A DNA stretch of 64,000 bases, taken from NCBI RefSeq assembly GCF_021917145.1, contig NW_025813837.1, positions 2,100,950 through 2,164,949 of the forward strand, written 5' to 3'. The translations under genes were made by a program, and so were the position numbers. Origin of the DNA: Hypomesus transpacificus. Its lineage: Eukaryota; Chordata; Actinopteri; Osmeriformes; Osmeridae. The notes beneath the pieces were generated by a model. That model worked only from the letters and a program-made list of their open reading frames with translations. It was not told the DNA's origin and did not search any database. This document shows positions 23,727-56,600 of the stretch, piece after piece. How positions within the stretch are numbered: the first letter of the stretch is position 1; each line of letters opens with the position of its first letter.

Positions 23727-24601
23727 ATGAGAATTAAGTCCAGCATGAAGACTTTCATTTTGATGCTAGGCCTTCTCTATCTTTGTCTGGCAGCTCCAGT
23801 AAGTTGAAGTAAAACAAATTATTGACTGTATTCTGACTGATTAATCGTTACGTGTTGTCAGTTTATAACTCTATTGAACTTTTTTACATTTCTGTATAGA
23901 TGGAGCAAACCGAAGACAGGAAGATTCAACTTCCAAGTGATGTGGTAAGGAATGTTGAACTTTTCACACAATAGTCATATCCATTTCAAAACATTATGGA
24001 CCTACTGTACAGCACGTTATACTGTAATCAGGTAATATAACTTACCAGATGTTGCATTGTCATGATATAACCCCCCCCCCCCCCCCCCCCACGTAATTGC
24101 TGATTATAATAAAACTACAATATCCACCAGCATGTCTCCCACCTTTGAACCCAGGTTCCGGGTTCTTTAGACCTGCCACCTCAGACGGCACAGCCGCAGC
24201 AGGATGGAACCCCTGCCTTCCAGCCAGGGCTGTTCCCTGACCCACAGATGGACCACTTCCTAAACCCTGGAGTCCCCATGCTCCAGAATGTTCTCCAGCA
24301 GGAGATCAAATACAAGTGGATCACTCCAAAACCTTCTTTGTCTCAAACAAACCCCATGTTCTACTATTTGTCTCAAACTAACCCCATGTTCTACTATTTG
24401 TCTCAAACAAACCCCATGTCCGACCCTTACTCACAGATGAATAGCTACTATAATTTCCCTTACTCCATGAATCCTTACTATGGCAGTGGCTTTAACATGT
24501 ATCCTGTTATTGGTGTACAACCTCCCATCATAGTGGTGGAGAAACCAGCTAACCCACCTATAATACCCACTCCAAACCCAGGCAACCGAGGTGATGCTTG
24601 A
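23727..24601 (+). CDS. Tyr/Pro-rich SCPP protein with RGD near its end
   Basis: Three coding exons, all phase 0: 23727-23798, 23900-23944, 24155-24601; 187 residues. The signal peptide MKTFILMLGLLYLCLAAP starts at the second ATG (23745); the first ATG adds MRIKSS. The next exon is short (MEQTEDRKIQLPSDV). The last exon is rich in Pro, Gln, Tyr and Asn, with three 30-bp units encoding LSQTNPMFYY (24338-24420). The end is NRGDA, so an RGD sits just before the stop. The layout is that of an SCPP gene; which member is unclear. AATAAA at 24795-24800. Confidence 0.78.
24071..24090 (+). repeat. Poly(C) tract in an SCPP intron
   Basis: About 20 C residues lie some 65 bp before the acceptor of the last exon. 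Confidence 0.85.
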
Positions 24602-26001
24602 AGTCTTACAGCTTAGCGGTTGATGGTAACTCTATGCTTCTTTTTTCCCAGTTCTGGAGGTTTGTGAACAATCTACAGTGTTTGAGGGAAATTACATTGC
24701 TACAGCCTTAATCACAAATGCGTGGTTTTCATTTATGCAAGTAAGATTCTGCACAAGGTTTAAGAACACAGCAGCTACAATAAACTTAATGTATCAATAA
24801 AAAAAGACCAACAAACTCTGGGACAACGTTTATTCAAAAAAGTAAGAGAATCAAGAAGGCCAGAAAGAAATTTAGACTTCATTTACAATTAAACTCAAAT
24901 GACACTGTTAAACATAGACAGTTATACACATCCATTTACACAACCTGTACATAAACATTTTTTCCCATAACATTTGCAATTCAAATAACTTAAATAGTTT
25001 CTATGTAAAAGTGCAAATCCTTACACATGGGATGTCTGTAAATAAGACCATGGCCATCTGGGTTGTCAGTGAAGATCACATCATCTTGTGCAACTTACTA
25101 CAGAATGTTTGAGTAGATGATTGATATCATCTTATTCATGTGGCTTGAGTGATATATTGCTCAATATGGAATACCCCCAAGAAATTGAAATTGAACGGAA
25201 CCAAAAAAAAAAGACAGCATAGCAATCGGGTTGATGGAACCACGTGGTTGACCTTTCTGTTAACACATCATCACAAACGCCAGAATTCGCTCTGCAGAGT
25301 GTGTGGAGACAGACGGACGGACGAGAGGGGGGGGGGGGGGTCAGTTGTTATGCGATTCTCCGGGTCAACGAGGCATGATGAGGTGAGAATGATTAACGGC
25401 TTAAATGTGGACACTGCAGGGCGGAGGGCGGGGCTCTACGCTGCCCCTCCCCCAGCAGGGCGGGGCTCTACGCTGCCCCCCCCCCAGCAAGGCTGGGCTC
25501 TACGTTGCCCCTCCCCCAGCAGGGCGGGGCTCTACGTTGCCCCTCCCCCAGCAGGGCGGGGCTCTACGTTGCCCCTCCCCCAACAGGGCGGGGCTCTACG
25601 TTGCCCCTCCCCCAACAGGGCGGGGCTCTACGTTGCCCCTCCCCAAACAGGGCAGTAGACTGGGAGAGAGAACCCAGACACGCTACTGGGCCGTGCATGC
25701 GTCCGTATTGTACATGCAGCCAATGCAAAGAAAACTGACACGGTTCACCACGAGTAGGAGAGATAATACACAGTATAGTTCATATATGTCACCAGTCCCT
25801 GGTTTTTCTACTGGGCTAGATTAATGGAATCGCTTGATGAAAATAAAAAGTTCTCTTTTAGGCATTTACAGTAAGTCGAGAAATAGCAAAAAACACCAAG
25901 CGCCCCCCCCCTGGTGAGCGCGAGGGCCATGTTCAGTATGTGTGTGTGTGTGTGTGTGTGTTGGGGGGGGGGGGGTTGTTGACAGTTGGTCTGGATGAGG
26001 A
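24602..26001. other. Tail-to-tail gap between the SCPP gene and tnks
   Basis: The SCPP AATAAA is at 24795-24800 (+). TTTATT at 24829-24834 is a minus-strand AATAAA that could end a 1.2-kb tnks 3' UTR. The region contains a G homopolymer near 25327-25340, the 32-bp minisatellite, and a (TG)n plus G-run near 25938-25975. Confidence 0.5.
25421..25652 (+). repeat. GC-rich 32-bp minisatellite, seven copies
   Basis: gggctctacg recurs at 25431, 25463, 25495, 25527, 25559, 25591 and 25623, a strict 32-bp period, with tgcccctcccc between. It probably lies in the tnks 3' UTR. Confidence 0.9.
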
Positions 26002-37860
<11,859 letters not shown>

Positions 37861-38377
37861 TATTGCAGCTCTCTGGCAACAATAAACACCACCCTTACAT
37901 TTCCTGTGTAAGCCAACTAAACTTCCGGTTAGGGCCAGATTGCGGGGTTTGCACTAAATCTTCTAACGTGTCATTCGTGTTCGCTTCAAGTCCAACTCTT
38001 ATTTGCTTCAAGGACATATATTTGGAATTCACCAAACTACAAATGTCCCTTTACTTCTGATATTTAAGTGCATGTGAGGAAGAACTTTTTTCTTTACTCT
38101 TTATTTAAGAAAACGTATTTATTTTTTGCAACAGCAATGTCACTACATTACAAAAATCAAACTCCTCTGGCGTCAATGGCTCCTTTAAAAATACAACTTC
38201 GGATTTAAGGATTCTGGAATAATTGAAGATTAACTACAGAGTAATGATCTCAAAAGCAATGTTTGATTGTAATAACAGTGAACAAACCCAAAAGAAAAAT
38301 ATACATTCGTTTCTACCACTAAGGCCCTCAGGATTATATGACTTGCTCGTTTCCTCCCCTTCTCACACTTTCCTTGC
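37861..38377. other. Short gap between piwil2 stop and tnks start
   Basis: Both genes run leftward. TTTATT at 38100-38105 and 38118-38123 are minus-strand AATAAA signals suited to piwil2. The tnks promoter must lie between there and 37860. Confidence 0.6.
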
Positions 38378-47866
<9,489 letters not shown>

Positions 47867-50800
47867 AACACCAAGTTGAAGTGTAATGTCTGTGGAAATC
47901 AAATTAAGACATTTCAAACCATATGCACACCCTGTATGGCAAATTAATGAACAACTAATGAGTCACAAACTGACTTTGTTGCGACGGCAATGACTTTCCA
48001 CCAATGCAAGGACAACAAAGCGCGAAGCTAGTTGGCCAAGTCACGGGGACATATTGTTCAAACAAGCCAATTAGCTGTTCTTGTGGGCAATTTTTATAAC
48101 GCAGTTACTGATTAACAATAATTATTCACATAATAAGTCCTATCTTTATTGTGTGCTACAGACGCAGCTTTGCTATTTAGCTAGTTGTAAAAAAAAAAAA
48201 AACCCCATACCAACGAAACTGGAAAATGTACTTGCTGACAGGTGCTACAGTAGCTAGCATCTATTTAGAAGCACATGCAATGAAGAAAGTCCAACCAACT
48301 CGCTAGCTAGTTACGGTTTAATGCTAATTTAACACAATTAATAACCGCCGTAGCATTAAAAATGGCACAACAAACCTTTTTTCGACGGTTTTCTTTTAGT
48401 GCAGTGGAATGCTTTATCTGGCTCATCAACGTCCAAAATTATATATTAAAACAACGAACTTTGTTCCAACTTCACAGACTCAGGCTTTCGCCCAGCAAAA
48501 ATTGATGTGTCCTTCGCGAACGAGGGAACACGATTTTTCTTTTGAGTAAATTAATGCAAGACAGAATTATATGAACTTCTCGCCACGCAGCTCGACCACG
48601 CACACCTCATCCATGCACTGATTGAATATTGTGTTGAACTGTTGATATGCGCGCGACCAATCAACCGTGATAGCAATTGGTGCCACGCACACGCGCGCGC
48701 CCGCACGCACGCACAATAGCAACACTGTCCACATTCACTCGGAGCATGGAGTGGGCGAATGGCCGGTCAGTTTGGCTTAATGATCGATCATACTTTCGGT
48801 TCACAAAATAAGGTCTCAAAATAATTTGCATTCAATTTATATTACATAGAGAACAAAAAGGCAGAATTTAGAAATGTTGAATTAAAACCTTCAATACACG
48901 TGTAATTGTGTTTGATGCTAGCCCTAACAAAAGCCCGGTTAGCTGGTGTTGCATTGTTCGTCTGTTAAAATTGCGTTAAAACAGTGTTCGTGTCATTAAT
49001 ACACTAATACATGACATTTCTCAAATTCAATTCTATATGTTCAATTTCAAACGCTATTTTATCCTTTTGTGGTAAATATGTGGTATGGTATGTAATATAA
49101 AGGGTCCTTACTTCCGGATAAGAATGTCGTGTAGAGGGCAATGCCAAATAGATTAACTGACCTGACTACACCCCCAGGCCAGAACCGCCTGTGAATCTAA
49201 AATATTTATGTTTCTTCTGCGGTTGAGGTTATGCCAGATTGCAAGTTGTTGTTGGCAAATTGAACCGTGTAATTCAACTGAATGTTGAGTTTATATGTTA
49301 GGGATTAGGAAATATTTGTGGTTACACACACGCAGATGCCACTGCCCAGTAGGCCTAAATCTGCTGTTTTCCTCTTTGCATGTCATTTTGGTACATTCCA
49401 AGGCACTGATATTACCATATTCCTACCAATACCACCGTCAAATCAGTCAGGCTAAGGCTAAAACTGGACCATATACTTTATCTTGATCAAAAGTTAATTT
49501 AGGTAAGAGAGGCATTAAAAACTTCTGTCAATGCAACAGTGTTTCTTTTCTATTTTCATGAGTGGTCCATACTTTTCATAGTGGGTTTCAGGTCAGCAAT
49601 TTGGTACATTGGCAATTAGTTTTGGACTTGTTGAGGTAATCAGAAAAATGTTCCCAGAAGCATTAAGTGGATGATTTTCTGCTCCCAGCTTGTCCCTCCT
49701 AGAATAATTGAATCAGTCTTCCAGAAAGTAATGCATTTACAAGTCCATGCTCTCAGATGTATTTGGTCAGGTAACGAGCAAATAAAACACTGTGCGTCTT
49801 ACTCACATTGTTTTCTGCTTTTTGGCATCAAATAAAATTACAATATTCTTTATTTCGTTACATACAAACTAACTCATGATTTATGGCACATTTACAGCAG
49901 CACAGGCTTAGCATATCAGCATTAGTATCAGTATGTGGTGTATAACTGACACAGCCTTTAAGGTGATCATTGTCAGTTATCCATCACCATAAAATAATTA
50001 ATGACCCTAATTATCTTTGTCTTCTCATCTGGTTTATTGGGCATACACCCAGGTAATCATACCACGTTCTATGTCAACAGTGCAGAACTTTTATTTTAAC
50101 TCAGTGTTCGCATTTGAAAACACAGTGTTATTATCTACTTTGTCCAAACCCGATTCCCATGACAATCTCAATAAACTGTACCTGAATTAAAAGTGCAGCA
50201 ATAAACTTGCTACGGAGAATGGATTTGATTGGTCACAACATGTGTCAGCCAACTAAGCTGTAGGTGGTTTGTAAACCTACACAGCATATGCAATTGAGCT
50301 GACTCATGAATTCAAGACATTATCAGGCAAGCCCAGTTTTAGAGAATTGATTCCTGGAGCCATCTGAGTGGAGAGTATGGGGTGACTGATTGTCCACAAA
50401 GGAGTGGATGTGCCACACATTTGTAAATCTCCCATCGATGCTCCGGCTGCACAGAAGATACAATGTCTGACGGTCTTTAGCGATCCAGGAATGCGATCTA
50501 TAAGCTGGGGCACTCGAGCGGTGCGTCACGTCATCAGCTGATGTAATTCACGCAATCAACTGCAGGTGTGATCATTTAAGTTCCAGGCCTTCTCCTTAAA
50601 TACCTTGCAGACTTAAATACCGTGTGCACTCAAAGACCCAGACACACACACTCACACATCATACCTTATGATACCCTGTATATTGTTACTGTTATAGTTT
50701 TTATTACTAGTTGGAGACAACGGGGGACTGGCTGTTTTCATCCTTATTCGTATAAGTATAACCTACTTTAGAGTTCTTTCCCCTGGAACAGATTTCATGT

Positions 50801-50934
50801 TCCAACTGAGGGGGGCTGTCGTTGTTTTGGTGTGTGGAGCTGCATCAAATACCCTTTTTGCTCTGTTAAATTGCTGCACTAGTCCACACTTGACCGGTGG
50901 GGATCTCATTCTATTTTGACTGTAACTGTTAGCT
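47867..50934. other. piwil2 upstream exon/promoter region and intergenic DNA
   Basis: piwil2 exon 2 begins at 47889 after a CCACAG acceptor, so a non-coding exon 1 lies upstream, probably near 48.4 kb. Alternating CACGCACGCGCGC occurs near 48689-48717. Beyond that I see AT-rich DNA with no supported gene. Confidence 0.45.
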
Positions 50935-51423
50935 GCTCCTGGCATTCTCTAATCCCTGCTCTCCTCTCTGTCCCCCCCCCACACATTCCCTGTGGTGTGG
51001 GGGGTTTGAGCTGTCAGGACCTGCTTGGTCGTCGGTCTGCCAACGCTGAACCAGGTCGTCACCCGGAATCCAGTCTCCATGACGGCCAACAGCGAGTTTC
51101 CCGGTCCCATCCAACGTCTATAAAGCCGAACAATGGATTTTGGTGTTTCAAAACCCATTGACACTGTATGACTATGTTTAGCTTGTGTTCTGCTCCTCTC
51201 TCTTACCAACCGTCTCTGGAGGAGGGGATCCCTCTCTGAATTGCTCCTCCCAAGGTTTCTTCCATTTTTTCTCCCGGTGGGAGTTTTTCTGGGAGTTTTT
51301 CCTTGTCTTCCTTGAGGGTTTAGGTTGGTTGAGGGGCAGTTCTATGGGCGCATGTGAAGCCCTCTGTGACATGCTTGCGTGTAAAAAGGGCTATACAAAT
51401 AAATTTGATTTGATTTGATTTGA
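50935..51423 (+). mobile_element. 3' end of a non-LTR retrotransposon-like repeat
   Basis: The sequence gggagtttttccttgtcttc...ttctatgggcgc...gggctatacaaataaa ends in (tttga)n at 51401-51423. This tail is familiar as a very common fish interspersed repeat with a short tandem 3' end. No reverse transcriptase remains. The family name is not certain. Confidence 0.55.
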
Positions 51424-53213
51424 CCTTATGATGTGTGAGACTTACCTGTAGATTGTGCAATTGCTGCCACCTCCTACCACCCCCAGCTCATCATAATGTC
51501 TTATGTATCGTCAGTACAATATGTTGTCAATGCTCTGTGAAGCCTTTTGACTTGCTTGTTAAAAAGTCCACTGTAGGTTTTAAATGATTCCTGTCCACCA
51601 ATGGATCTTATATCCTGCCTTGTTACTGTATGTCCTTGTATACTAGCTATGCTCCAAGGTCAGGAGGTCCCCCTCAGATATAACCACACAGCCAGAAAAA
51701 AAAACATTTTATTTTATTGCAATAAATGGTTAAAGCAAGACGTGAATGTCTTGACAGAACTTAAAGTTAATTGTCAAAAAAATAAATAAACGCCCCATTA
51801 CAGCTCCAGTCTATTACATGAGAAGTTGTAGTTAACAAGGTACTGTCCTGCTGAAAGCTTGTTCTGCACAAGCTCTCAACCTGCCCCTTGAGTTTATTTA
51901 TTTATTTATGGAAATGCGTAGCATCTCTTTGATGCCATACAGTGACATTGTCCTCACAGTGGTTGGGGCAATTTTAGTGACAGCAGGCTGGCCCAGGAGC
52001 TAGCATCACCGGTCACTGGAGTTAATGTAATGTGACAATCATCATTACCGGCCTGCCCATCAGCCTGGACAGCGGGTAATGGTGAGTAAACCCCCAGGCA
52101 GTGATGATCACATCCGGTAGAGTGACAGCAGTGGTCTGTGGGAAAAGCGGTGGTCTCCCCCCTCCCTTCTTCCATCCTCTGCCCCTGTCCTAGAGGGCTA
52201 ACATACCACAGCTGTTTCTGCCTAGATGATAATACAAATACCCAATGTCCTGGGAAAGCTTCTCTCAATGTCCTTTCCATGCTGCAACATGGAAAGGACA
52301 ACAGATTTTCCCCAACAGATTTTGTAGATCTGAATTCCCCAATTGTTTTGTGCAAAGGTCAGAAGTTATTCTCATGTGATCTGATGTTCAAAATTACTGA
52401 TGGGAATATTGTTTTATGACGTTTTTCTCATCATAGGGCTTATGTATATGTACAATATGAGTAATCTATAAATATATGGACGTGACCTCTTTTAGCCAGG
52501 GATGGCATATGGTTTCCTAAGCAGATGTCTGGGTATTCCAAGCATTTGCACTGGGTATACCGTGAAAAAAGTCTTGACAACATATTATGCTCATTCCCTA
52601 TAGTATCCGACGTTTCTATGTGTTTGGTTTGGCTATTCTAAAATGATTCAAATTTCTATGCTTCTTCAGAAATTACTTCAACATGTTGCCTTATTTACAA
52701 AGCATGATCTATACTCATCTTTAGCCGAACATTTCCGGAAATATTTAGCCTACTTGTGATTCAGCTTTCTCTTATTTTTGGTTATCAGCCGAAAGCAGGA
52801 CATGCAAAAACAATCTTCAAATAATTAAATAAAAAAATATATCTCACAAAACGGACAACGCATACAGTGGTCAAAACGGTTCACTTTTCGAATTCCTTAT
52901 TAGATTTCAGTAAAAGGCGACCAGCCTGTGCCACATGCGTGCGCGCAATAGATTCAATCGTCTTCTTGCGCGTGTGAGAGGCGCGCGAATTAGACTCTTG
53001 AGCAGGTGTAGGCTACTCCTGAGTTGGACAAAAGTGGAGCGGAGGTGAAGTGGGCGCGTGTGCTTCACACCGCTTTAAAAAAATCTGTTATAGGTTATGA
53101 AAAAATGAACAACTGTTGGAACCAAAATCCGATCCATCCTGATCAAGTATGCGCGTAATTGGAATACTCTGGCGAGGTGTCCCTTGCATCGCCGCCGGGA
53201 TAACGTCGCCGTG
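51424..53213. other. Upstream region of the serotonin receptor gene
   Basis: I see no gene. The 200 bases before the ATG are more GC-rich and contain GCGCGCGA-type motifs, suggesting a promoter or 5' UTR. Confidence 0.4.
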
Positions 53214-53680
53214 ATGTTCAATACTTCGGGTGTCGATTCCACTTTCATTAAGAGAGAGGATGTTCCCGAAGTTATCAATGGCACTCTGGAGCATTTTTAC
53301 AACGTCCTCATCACCATCGCTCCTACAGCCATGTGGAACGAGTCATGCGGGGAGCAATTACTTCATTTTGGCGAGGCAGAGAGGATAATTATCGGAGTGA
53401 TGCTGGCCATCATCACCGCAGTCACAGTAATGGGAAACACTTTGGTGGTTATTGCTGTGTGCGTTGTTAAAAAATTAAGACAGCCTTCTAACTATCTTCT
53501 AGTATCACTTGCTGTGGCGGACCTCTCCGTGGCTATAGTCGTCATGCCCTTTGTGATAGTGACGGACCTAACGGGGGGCCAGTGGCTTTTTGGTGAAGTG
53601 TTCTGCAATATCTTCATTGGTATGGACGTAATGTGCTGCACAGCCTCCATTATGACCCTGTGTGTGATCAGTGTTGACAG
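53214..53680 (+). CDS. htr7: 5-HT7-type serotonin receptor, first coding exon only
   Basis: One exon, 155 codons plus two bases, ends at the donor GTAAGT (53681). The N-terminus has three N-glycosylation sites (NTS, NGT, NES). TM1 is IIIGVMLAIITAVTVMGNTL with the conserved Asn. TM2 is NYLLVSLAVADLSVAIVVMP with the conserved Asp. TM3 includes FIGMDVMCCTASIMTLCVIS with the amine-binding Asp. The exon stops inside the DRY motif after VDR, a position I recall as the 5-HT7 intron site. KKLRQPSNYL is a strong 5-HT7 match. The family couples to Gs and raises cAMP. TM4-TM7 are beyond the window. Fish have several htr7 copies, and I cannot tell which this is. Confidence 0.88.
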
Positions 53681-56600
53681 GTAAGTTATTGAAGTGAACC
53701 AACTAAATCATTCAGCTACTGTCATGCACATTGGTAGACCATGCACCTTGTAGTTAAATTGTGTGTGTCAAAAAGAAAGTAGCCTTTTGTGTCTTCATAC
53801 CTAGTTGGAGACCATTGTGCGAAAGCTTGTCAATGTGTTCGTTACTTGCTGAAGCCAGTCACGCCATGGACTTCAACTGCTTGTTCCGCCAACATATGCC
53901 TGGTTCTGCGTTAATAAGCAGGCGCACGCCTGTTCGGAGATTAATGAACAGTTGCAGCTCGGGTGGTTGTGGTGAGACATCTGTCCGGTATTCTCCGGAA
54001 AATTCTCTCAGAACAAAAATGGTCAGACTGTGATTAATTTATTGCTTAATTAATTTTGTTACAATCATTCTGGTTCAGTTATCATTAGTTCTCTGAAGTG
54101 GGCAATATTTCTCATAATTGATTTGAGTCCCCCCCCCCCATTTAAATAAATAAATAAATAAAATAACATCCTTAATTTGCCAATATTTTTTGCAAACTGT
54201 TAAAAGTCCTCTACAAGTAAACCATTAAGTGAGATTGTATTACGCCCACAGTATTGGCTCACGTCCCTTGCCTTCGATTGGCATCTGCTCTGCACACAGC
54301 GCTCTGCCAGTTAAAAAGATCCTGGCTATTACAGTGTTGGTGGAGCAACAAAACGGGCAGTGGTTCAGCAACCTTTACACACGCAATGCTCACCGGGGCT
54401 TTGTATACCAGCGCTCACACACACAGAGTGAACCAACCCTTTGATGTGTCAACTCAAGCAACCCAACCAAAAGATTGCTTGTCTCCACACATAAATCTCC
54501 TCATGCGCTATATTTAAACCAACCAAAATAATCTGTATTATTATGCCACCTCCCTCTCCACAACCCCCCTCCCTTCCCTACCTAACCTCTGTTGAAAATA
54601 AAAATAGAAAAAGAACCCTGCTATATCAATCGCCCCATAACCCTCATGAGATTGAGATCATTCTAATACCATTGTTGATTGTGCCACATTGACAGATTGA
54701 AGACATTCCAGAGTCCCCCCCAATAGTTTAGTATGAAACTGGTGTTGGCAATCAATCAGGTTGTCCAGCCTTAGCAACCTCAATTGAGACAAAATCTGAT
54801 GAGAGTTTTCAGTGATACGATTATACCTTCCCCTGCTTGATCATATTTCCATATTAGCTCCATACATTACACCCAGATGTACCCATTGTGCTGACAATGC
54901 TTCCCTAAACAAGAAATATTCTGTCTTTGGGAGGAAGTAATATTATTAAATGAGGAACAAGGAATAGTGAAATATGACATGTTGAATTGGAAGCAATGCC
55001 ATGACACTTTTCAATTGGTTTGGTACACTTAACATGAGCTCCTCGGATAAATCATCATGTTTTACTGTGTGTCTGTAGGACACCATTGACTGTGGGACAA
55101 CATTCAAAGCGTCCCCATGGTTTTCACCCAGGCGGCCACAGGGAAAAACGATTTACAGTGAGAGAAGTTAAAACCACGTCACCATCTGCAGGGGCATGCT
55201 ATATGGTCACATGGTATCATTTTAAATAGATTGTTAATGTCAAGAAACTTAGAGAAGTAAACTGCGAATGTGTAGGTGATGTGAATGTCTGGTTATTTAT
55301 ATACAGATATTTATTTTATATGTACCATTTTTGGCCAATGGAGGTGCAGTGTTGGTCAAGAAATTATTCACCCTCCAGTAAACTCACCATCTGTCCTTTT
55401 ATAGCGCATAACATCATTGGTTGGTCATCCCAGAATAGAACCTCGAGCTGCATCTCCAAAAACAGCCTGACATCACAGCTTTTATGGCTGACCCTTCCTG
55501 CATTACGCCAGAAAGCCATGATCCGTCCAGTGCAAAGCCATTGATCCGGGCTCTTTTCCCTTGACCTTTTAAAGGGAGAACGAACGGTGCTAATGTGTGA
55601 GAATAAACCTTGCTTTGGAAGACAGCAGGGCCGGGAGCAAAGTCAAAATGACCTCTTGTTTGCCAAGCTGAAGCAAATGAAGGCTTTCTTGATTAATGAC
55701 AGACAATTGGCCCAGGTTGAAGCCTACCGCTGGTCTTTGGAGAAGGCAGGTGAGAAGGGAGGACAGGGACAGGTGTTTGACTCCACGTGAGATAAGAGTT
55801 CTGTGGTTGTGTAATTATAGATCTTGGTAGTTCTTTGTATTTGCTCAGCAGATGTGCAAATAAACAGACTCTTGAGCAAGCATGTCAAGTTATTAAATGG
55901 GCAATTTGATCTGTCAATTTACAAATGATTAAATGGGCAATTTGATCTGTCAACTTGTAACATACCCATGCAACTCACCAAACGAACCCTTCCAAATTTT
56001 GCCTCTTGCAAATGCAGGGGCATAGACAACAAAGAGTAAGGGATTTAATGTTGTAACTAGACAAAACCACATGGCAATGATATGTGAAATGGAAGGAAAC
56101 CTTTCAGATTAGCATGTGATTATCCTCGGGGATAGCAGCATTCATGCCAATCCAGGTATTCAAGGGGCTCTCCTACACAAACATTCATTAGCATCCTGTC
56201 ATATCAGAGTCCTGTTATTCAGAAAATGCAAGCCTGCAAGCAGACAATACACACAACACAACTCATTCTCAGTTATAAACGGCTTTGTTGAAAATGCATT
56301 ATCTCTGCATCCTTTTATTTCTTCAATGTTTTGAAGGACTCTTGATGAGGTGGAGGGTTTATTGTCTTACTTAAGGGTTTACAGAAGTGGCCATTCACAG
56401 CTCACTGTGTAAATGACACAGAGAGCTGAACAAGGGGCCATTCAGAGCACTGATTTAGCACTCTAACCAGGGCCACACAGGCCCATGTGGTTTCATCTCA
56501 CCAAGAGTTATGCAAGTTCTTGAGGAATCCTTTGAGGCTGTGTATCGATTTTACGCTGAGGCCTCCTGTCATCTCCCAGCATGGGATTGTGCAGCACTGC

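Noticed and set aside
25149-25824. Overlapping plus-strand frames with GLYVAPPPAGRGSTLP repeats
   Set aside because: They are generated by the 32-bp minisatellite, whose period keeps all frames open. No start context or family match.
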